Below, in pieces: positions 14,426-17,959 of a stretch of DNA of 17,959 bases. The stretch covers positions 1-17,959 of the forward strand of contig JBBAOE010000037.1 in NCBI GenBank assembly GCA_040401595.1, given 5' to 3'. The position numbers and the translations under genes are program-made. The notes under the pieces are model-generated. The model was not told the DNA's origin. It did not search any database and was given only the letters and a program-made list of their open reading frames with translations. Within the stretch, counting starts at the first letter, position 1. Each line of letters starts with the position of its first letter. Source of the stretch: RFPW01 sp040401595. Its GTDB lineage: Bacteria > Pseudomonadota > Gammaproteobacteria > Burkholderiales > Burkholderiaceae_E.

Positions 14426-17400
14426 CCATATTTTTCCCCACTCCCGAACATGAACGCCTTGCCCGCGAAGGCATGTATCATCCTGAGTCCGAAGGCGATG
14501 CCTGCGGCGTTGGTTTGATTGCGGCGACCGATGGCAAGCCATCGCGCCGTGTTGTGGCGGCGGGGATTGAGGCGCTGAAGGCCGTCTGGCATCGCGGCGC
14601 AGTCGATGCCGATGGCAAGACCGGCGATGGCGCAGGCTTGCATATCGATTTACCCGTCCGCTTTTTCGACGATGCTATTGCAGACAGCGGCCACCGGCCA
14701 ATGCCCAACCGGCTTGCGGTCGGCATGGTATTTTTGCCGCGCACGGACCTTAGCGCGCAAGAGAATTGCCGCACAATTGTCGAGGCGGAGATTATCGACG
14801 CTGGCTACACCATTTATGGCTGGCGTCAGGTGCCTGTCGATGTGTCCGTGATCGGTGACAAGGCGCAAGCCACGCGGCCTGAGATTGAGCAGATCATGAT
14901 TGCTGGTCCGATGCCCGAAGAGTTGGACGCGACCGAGTTTGAAAAGAATCTCTACCTCGTCCGCCGCCGAATCGAAAAGAAGATCATCGCTGCGCAAATT
15001 CGCGATTTCTATATCTGCTCGCTGTCGTGCCGGTCGATTATCTATAAGGGCCTGTTCCTTGCAGAGTCGCTGTCGGTATTTTACCCCGACCTGCAAGATG
15101 ACCGTTTTGAAAGTCGCGTGGCGATTTTCCATCAGCGTTATTCGACCAACACATTCCCGCAATGGTGGTTGGCGCAGCCCTTCCGCGGCCTTGCACATAA
15201 TGGTGAAATTAACACCATTCGTGGCAACCAAAATTGGATGAAGAGCCATGAGATTAAGATGGCGAGCATCGCCTTTGGCGCGCAGTCGGATGACATCAAA
15301 CCTGTCATTCCAGCCGGGTCATCGGACACCGCCGCATTGGACGCCGTGTTCGAAACCTTGGTCCGTTCGGGCAAGGAAGCGCCGACAGCAAAGCTGATGC
15401 TCATCCCCGAAGCATGGCAGTCGAACCCCAATTTGCCCGCGAACCACCGCGCCATGTATGAATATATGGCTAGCGTCATGGAGCCATGGGATGGCCCTGC
15501 CGCTTTGGCGATGACCGATGGCCAATGGGCTGTGGCTGGCGTTGACCGCAACGCGCTGCGTCCGTTGCGCTACAGCCGGACGTCGGACAATTTGCTGGTG
15601 ATCGGTTCGGAAACCGGAATGGTGGTCCTGCCCGAAACAACGATATTGGAAAAAGGCCGCCTTGGCCCTGGACAAATGATTGCCGTCAATTTGGACGAAG
15701 GCAAATTATACCGCGATGGCGAGTTGAAGGACCGCATTTCGGCAGAGCAGGATTATGGCGCATTGGTCGGCGGCTTCCGCCGCATCACAGACTTGCCCGA
15801 AGTTGGTGAAGACAGCGCACCCGCATGGTCACGCGCGGAGCTCACCAAGCGCCAGATCGCAGCTGGCATGACGTTGGAAGATGTCGAAATGATTCTCGCG
15901 CCGATGATCGAAGATGGCAAGGAAGCCATTGGGTCCATGGGCGACGATACGCCGTTGGCCGTCATCAGCGATAAGCCGCGCCTCATCAGCCAGTTCTTCC
16001 GCCAGAATTTCAGCCAAGTCACCAACCCGCCCATCGACAGCTTGCGCGAACGGCATGTGATGAGCCTGAAAACGCGCTTTTCCAACCTCGCCAATATTCT
16101 GGAAGAAAAGAGCCAGAATGCGGATGTCTTAGTGCTCGACAGCCCAGTCCTAACGGCGCATGATTGGCGCCGGCTGAAGGCTGCGTTCGGCCCACTGGGT
16201 GCAGAGATTGACTGCACCTACGACATCTCCACCGGACAAGAGGGCCTACGTGCCGCCATCACGCGTATCCGCGAAGAAGCCGTGGCCGCCGTGCGTATGG
16301 GCAAATCCGAATTGTTCTTGACCGACGAAAACATCGGCGCCGACCGCGTCGGTATCGCGATGATCCTCGCGGCAGCGGCGGTGCACACGCATTTGGTCCG
16401 CAATGGCCTGCGCAGCTATTCGTCGATCAATGTCCGTTCCGCCGAATGCTTGGACACGCATTATTTCGCCGTACTCATCGGCGTTGGCGCAACCACAGTG
16501 AACGCCTATCTTGCCGAAGCGGTGATTGCCGACCGGCAGGGACGCGGCCTGCTCGACGGCTACAGCTTGGAGCAAGCGGTCGAAAATTACCGCACCGCGA
16601 TCAACGAAGGTCTGCTGAAGATCATGTCCAAAATGGGCATTGCAGTTATCTCCAGCTACCGTGGCGGTTATAATTTTGAGGCGGTTGGCCTGTCGCGGGC
16701 ATTGGTCAACGACTTCTTCCCCGGGATGCCGAACAAGATTTCGGGCGAAGGGTATCATTCATTATATGTCAACGCGCGCGACCGGCATGATGACGCGTTC
16801 GATGCGGCCGTTGCGCGCCTGCCCGTTGGCGGATTTTACAAGCAACGTAACGGCGGTGAAGAACATGCCTATTCTGCTGGCCTGATGCATTTGCTGCAAA
16901 GCGCGGTCGCGAATGACAGCTATTCGACCTACACGCAATTTGCGCAAGGCGTGAAGGAACTGCCACCGATTTACTTGCGTGATTTGCTGGAATTCAACTT
17001 CGCTAAAGAACCCGTTGCGATTGACGAGGTTGAGGCGATCACCGAAATCCGCAAGCGCTTTGTCACGCCCGGAATGTCGCTTGGCGCTCTGTCGCCAGAG
17101 GCGCATGAGACATTGGCGATTGCCATGAACCGCATCGGCGCAAAGGCCGTTTCGGGTGAAGGCGGCGAAGACAGCAAGCGTTTCAAGCCTTATGAGAATG
17201 GCGACAATGCGAATAGCGTCATCAAGCAGATCGCCAGTGGCCGCTTTGGGGTGACTGCCGAGTATCTGGGCGCGTGCGAGGAAATCGAAATCAAGGTCGC
17301 GCAGGGCGCAAAGCCGGGCGAAGGTGGGCAATTGCCGGGTTTCAAGGTGACCGAAATGATCGCGCGTCTGCGGCATTCGACGCCGGGCGTGACGCTGATT

Positions 17401-17959
17401 TCACCGCCACCGCATCACGACATTTACTCGATCGAAGATCTGGCGCAGTTGATTTACGACCTCAAGCAGATCAACCCACGCGCGCGGGTCTGTGTGAAGC
17501 TTGTCAGTGCGGCAGGCATCGGCACCATCGCGGCAGGCGTGGCCAAGGCGCATGCCGATGTCATCCTGGTCTCCGGCAATGTCGGCGGCACGGGTGCAAG
17601 CCCGCAAACCAGCATCAAATATGCGGGCACGCCATGGGAAATGGGCCTGTCCGAGGCGAACCAAGTGCTCACGCTCAACGGCCTTCGCCACCGCGTGAAG
17701 TTGCGCACTGATGGCGGTTTGAAAACCGGACGCGACATCGTCATCGCCGCGATTTTGGGTGCTGAGGAATTTGGCATCGGCACGCTCAGCCTTGTTGCCA
17801 TGGGCTGTATCATGGTGCGGCAATGCCATTCAAACACTTGCCCTGTTGGCGTGTGCGTTCAGGATGAGGCCTTGCGCAAGAAATTCACGGGCACGCCGGA
17901 GAAAGTCATCAACCTGATGACCTTCATTGCCGAGGAAGTGCGCGAGATTTTGGCCAAGC
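14422..17959 (+). CDS. gltB: Glutamate synthase (NADPH) large subunit, 3' end outside window
   Basis: This subunit splits glutamine, channels the ammonia and makes glutamate from 2-oxoglutarate at an FMN site. The frame is open from 14422 to the window edge without interruption, giving 1179 codons of the roughly 1500 usual for the family. A short propeptide (27 residues) precedes the N-terminal nucleophile Cys28 (DACGVGL) of the class II glutaminase domain, about 28-430. The central domain and the FMN-binding barrel follow, with KPGEGGQLPG, SPPPHHDIYS and GGTGASP motifs. The 3Fe-4S ligands are Cys1129, Cys1135 and Cys1140 in the usual CX5CX4C spacing. An additional Cys1145 lies nearby, where many homologues have alanine. 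The C-terminal beta-helix (GXGXG) domain is not reached. It is coupled to gltD by ATGA. Confidence 0.97.
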   Translation, partial: MTIFFPTPEHERLAREGMYHPESEGDACGVGLIAATDGKPSRRVVAAGIEALKAVWHRGAVDADGKTGDGAGLHIDLPVRFFDDAIADSGHRPMPNRLAVGMVFLPRTDLSAQENCRTIVEAEIIDAGYTIYGWRQVPVDVSVIGDKAQATRPEIEQIMIAGPMPEELDATEFEKNLYLVRRRIEKKIIAAQIRDFYICSLSCRSIIYKGLFLAESLSVFYPDLQDDRFESRVAIFHQRYSTNTFPQWWLAQPFRGLAHNGEINTIRGNQNWMKSHEIKMASIAFGAQSDDIKPVIPAGSSDTAALDAVFETLVRSGKEAPTAKLMLIPEAWQSNPNLPANHRAMYEYMASVMEPWDGPAALAMTDGQWAVAGVDRNALRPLRYSRTSDNLLVIGSETGMVVLPETTILEKGRLGPGQMIAVNLDEGKLYRDGELKDRISAEQDYGALVGGFRRITDLPEVGEDSAPAWSRAELTKRQIAAGMTLEDVEMILAPMIEDGKEAIGSMGDDTPLAVISDKPRLISQFFRQNFSQVTNPPIDSLRERHVMSLKTRFSNLANILEEKSQNADVLVLDSPVLTAHDWRRLKAAFGPLGAEIDCTYDISTGQEGLRAAITRIREEAVAAVRMGKSELFLTDENIGADRVGIAMILAAAAVHTHLVRNGLRSYSSINVRSAECLDTHYFAVLIGVGATTVNAYLAEAVIADRQGRGLLDGYSLEQAVENYRTAINEGLLKIMSKMGIAVISSYRGGYNFEAVGLSRALVNDFFPGMPNKISGEGYHSLYVNARDRHDDAFDAAVARLPVGGFYKQRNGGEEHAYSAGLMHLLQSAVANDSYSTYTQFAQGVKELPPIYLRDLLEFNFAKEPVAIDEVEAITEIRKRFVTPGMSLGALSPEAHETLAIAMNRIGAKAVSGEGGEDSKRFKPYENGDNANSVIKQIASGRFGVTAEYLGACEEIEIKVAQGAKPGEGGQLPGFKVTEMIARLRHSTPGVTLISPPPHHDIYSIEDLAQLIYDLKQINPRARVCVKLVSAAGIGTIAAGVAKAHADVILVSGNVGGTGASPQTSIKYAGTPWEMGLSEANQVLTLNGLRHRVKLRTDGGLKTGRDIVIAAILGAEEFGIGTLSLVAMGCIMVRQCHSNTCPVGVCVQDEALRKKFTGTPEKVINLMTFIAEEVREILAK

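Noticed and set aside
1..17959. CRISPR array, insertion sequence, prophage, integron or attachment site, including tandem duplication of tRNA ends
   Set aside because: No regularly spaced repeats, transposase or integrase, or duplicated tRNA 3' ends were seen; both tRNA-Leu genes are intact and flanked by housekeeping genes.

Overview
This window reads as core chromosome of an alphaproteobacterium, most likely a sphingomonad (order Sphingomonadales). That placement is inference. It rests on the moderately G+C-rich coding sequence, an FzlA-like glutathione-S-transferase-fold protein, a bacterial NDUFA9-type protein next to uppP, and an alphaproteobacterial-looking gltD-gltB pair. I see no insertion sequence, phage gene, integrase, CRISPR array, toxin-antitoxin pair or other mobile or defence cassette. 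Nearly every base belongs to a recognisable housekeeping gene, and no gap between genes exceeds about 220 bases.

Layout. On the + strand, 1-1010 is the 3' part of rpsA (ribosomal protein S1), closed by a strong intrinsic terminator. Then come ihfB (IHF beta) and a tRNA-Leu(UAA). A long - strand block follows (read right to left from about 10.98 kb): a promoter, tRNA-Leu(CAG), tamA, tamB, a tiny lipoprotein gene, a probable fzlA, a 215-base gap with a near-perfect 19-bp palindrome and a leader hairpin, and finally yifB/comM. On the + strand from 11.1 kb there is an NDUFA9-like NAD(P)-binding protein overlapping uppP by 4 bases. An AT-rich regulatory gap then leads to gltD and gltB, the latter running off the end of the window.

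How the genes fit together. tamA, tamB and the small lipoprotein are joined by one-base stop/start overlaps, so they form one translation-coupled envelope-biogenesis unit. TamA is the outer-membrane barrel, TamB the periplasm-spanning partner, and the lipoprotein a possible accessory. The FzlA-like gene lies 62 bases further downstream. uppP recycles the undecaprenyl carrier for peptidoglycan synthesis. gltD and gltB encode the two subunits of NADPH-dependent glutamate synthase (nitrogen assimilation). rpsA-ihfB is a classical translation/nucleoid pair.

The points most worth a second look are small: the orphan TetR-type palindrome plus leader hairpin before yifB, the coupled lipoprotein after tamB, the absence of any ATG or GTG start for tamA together with its long acidic/proline-rich linker, and the cluster of short palindromes before gltD. 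I found no convincing new multigene system.
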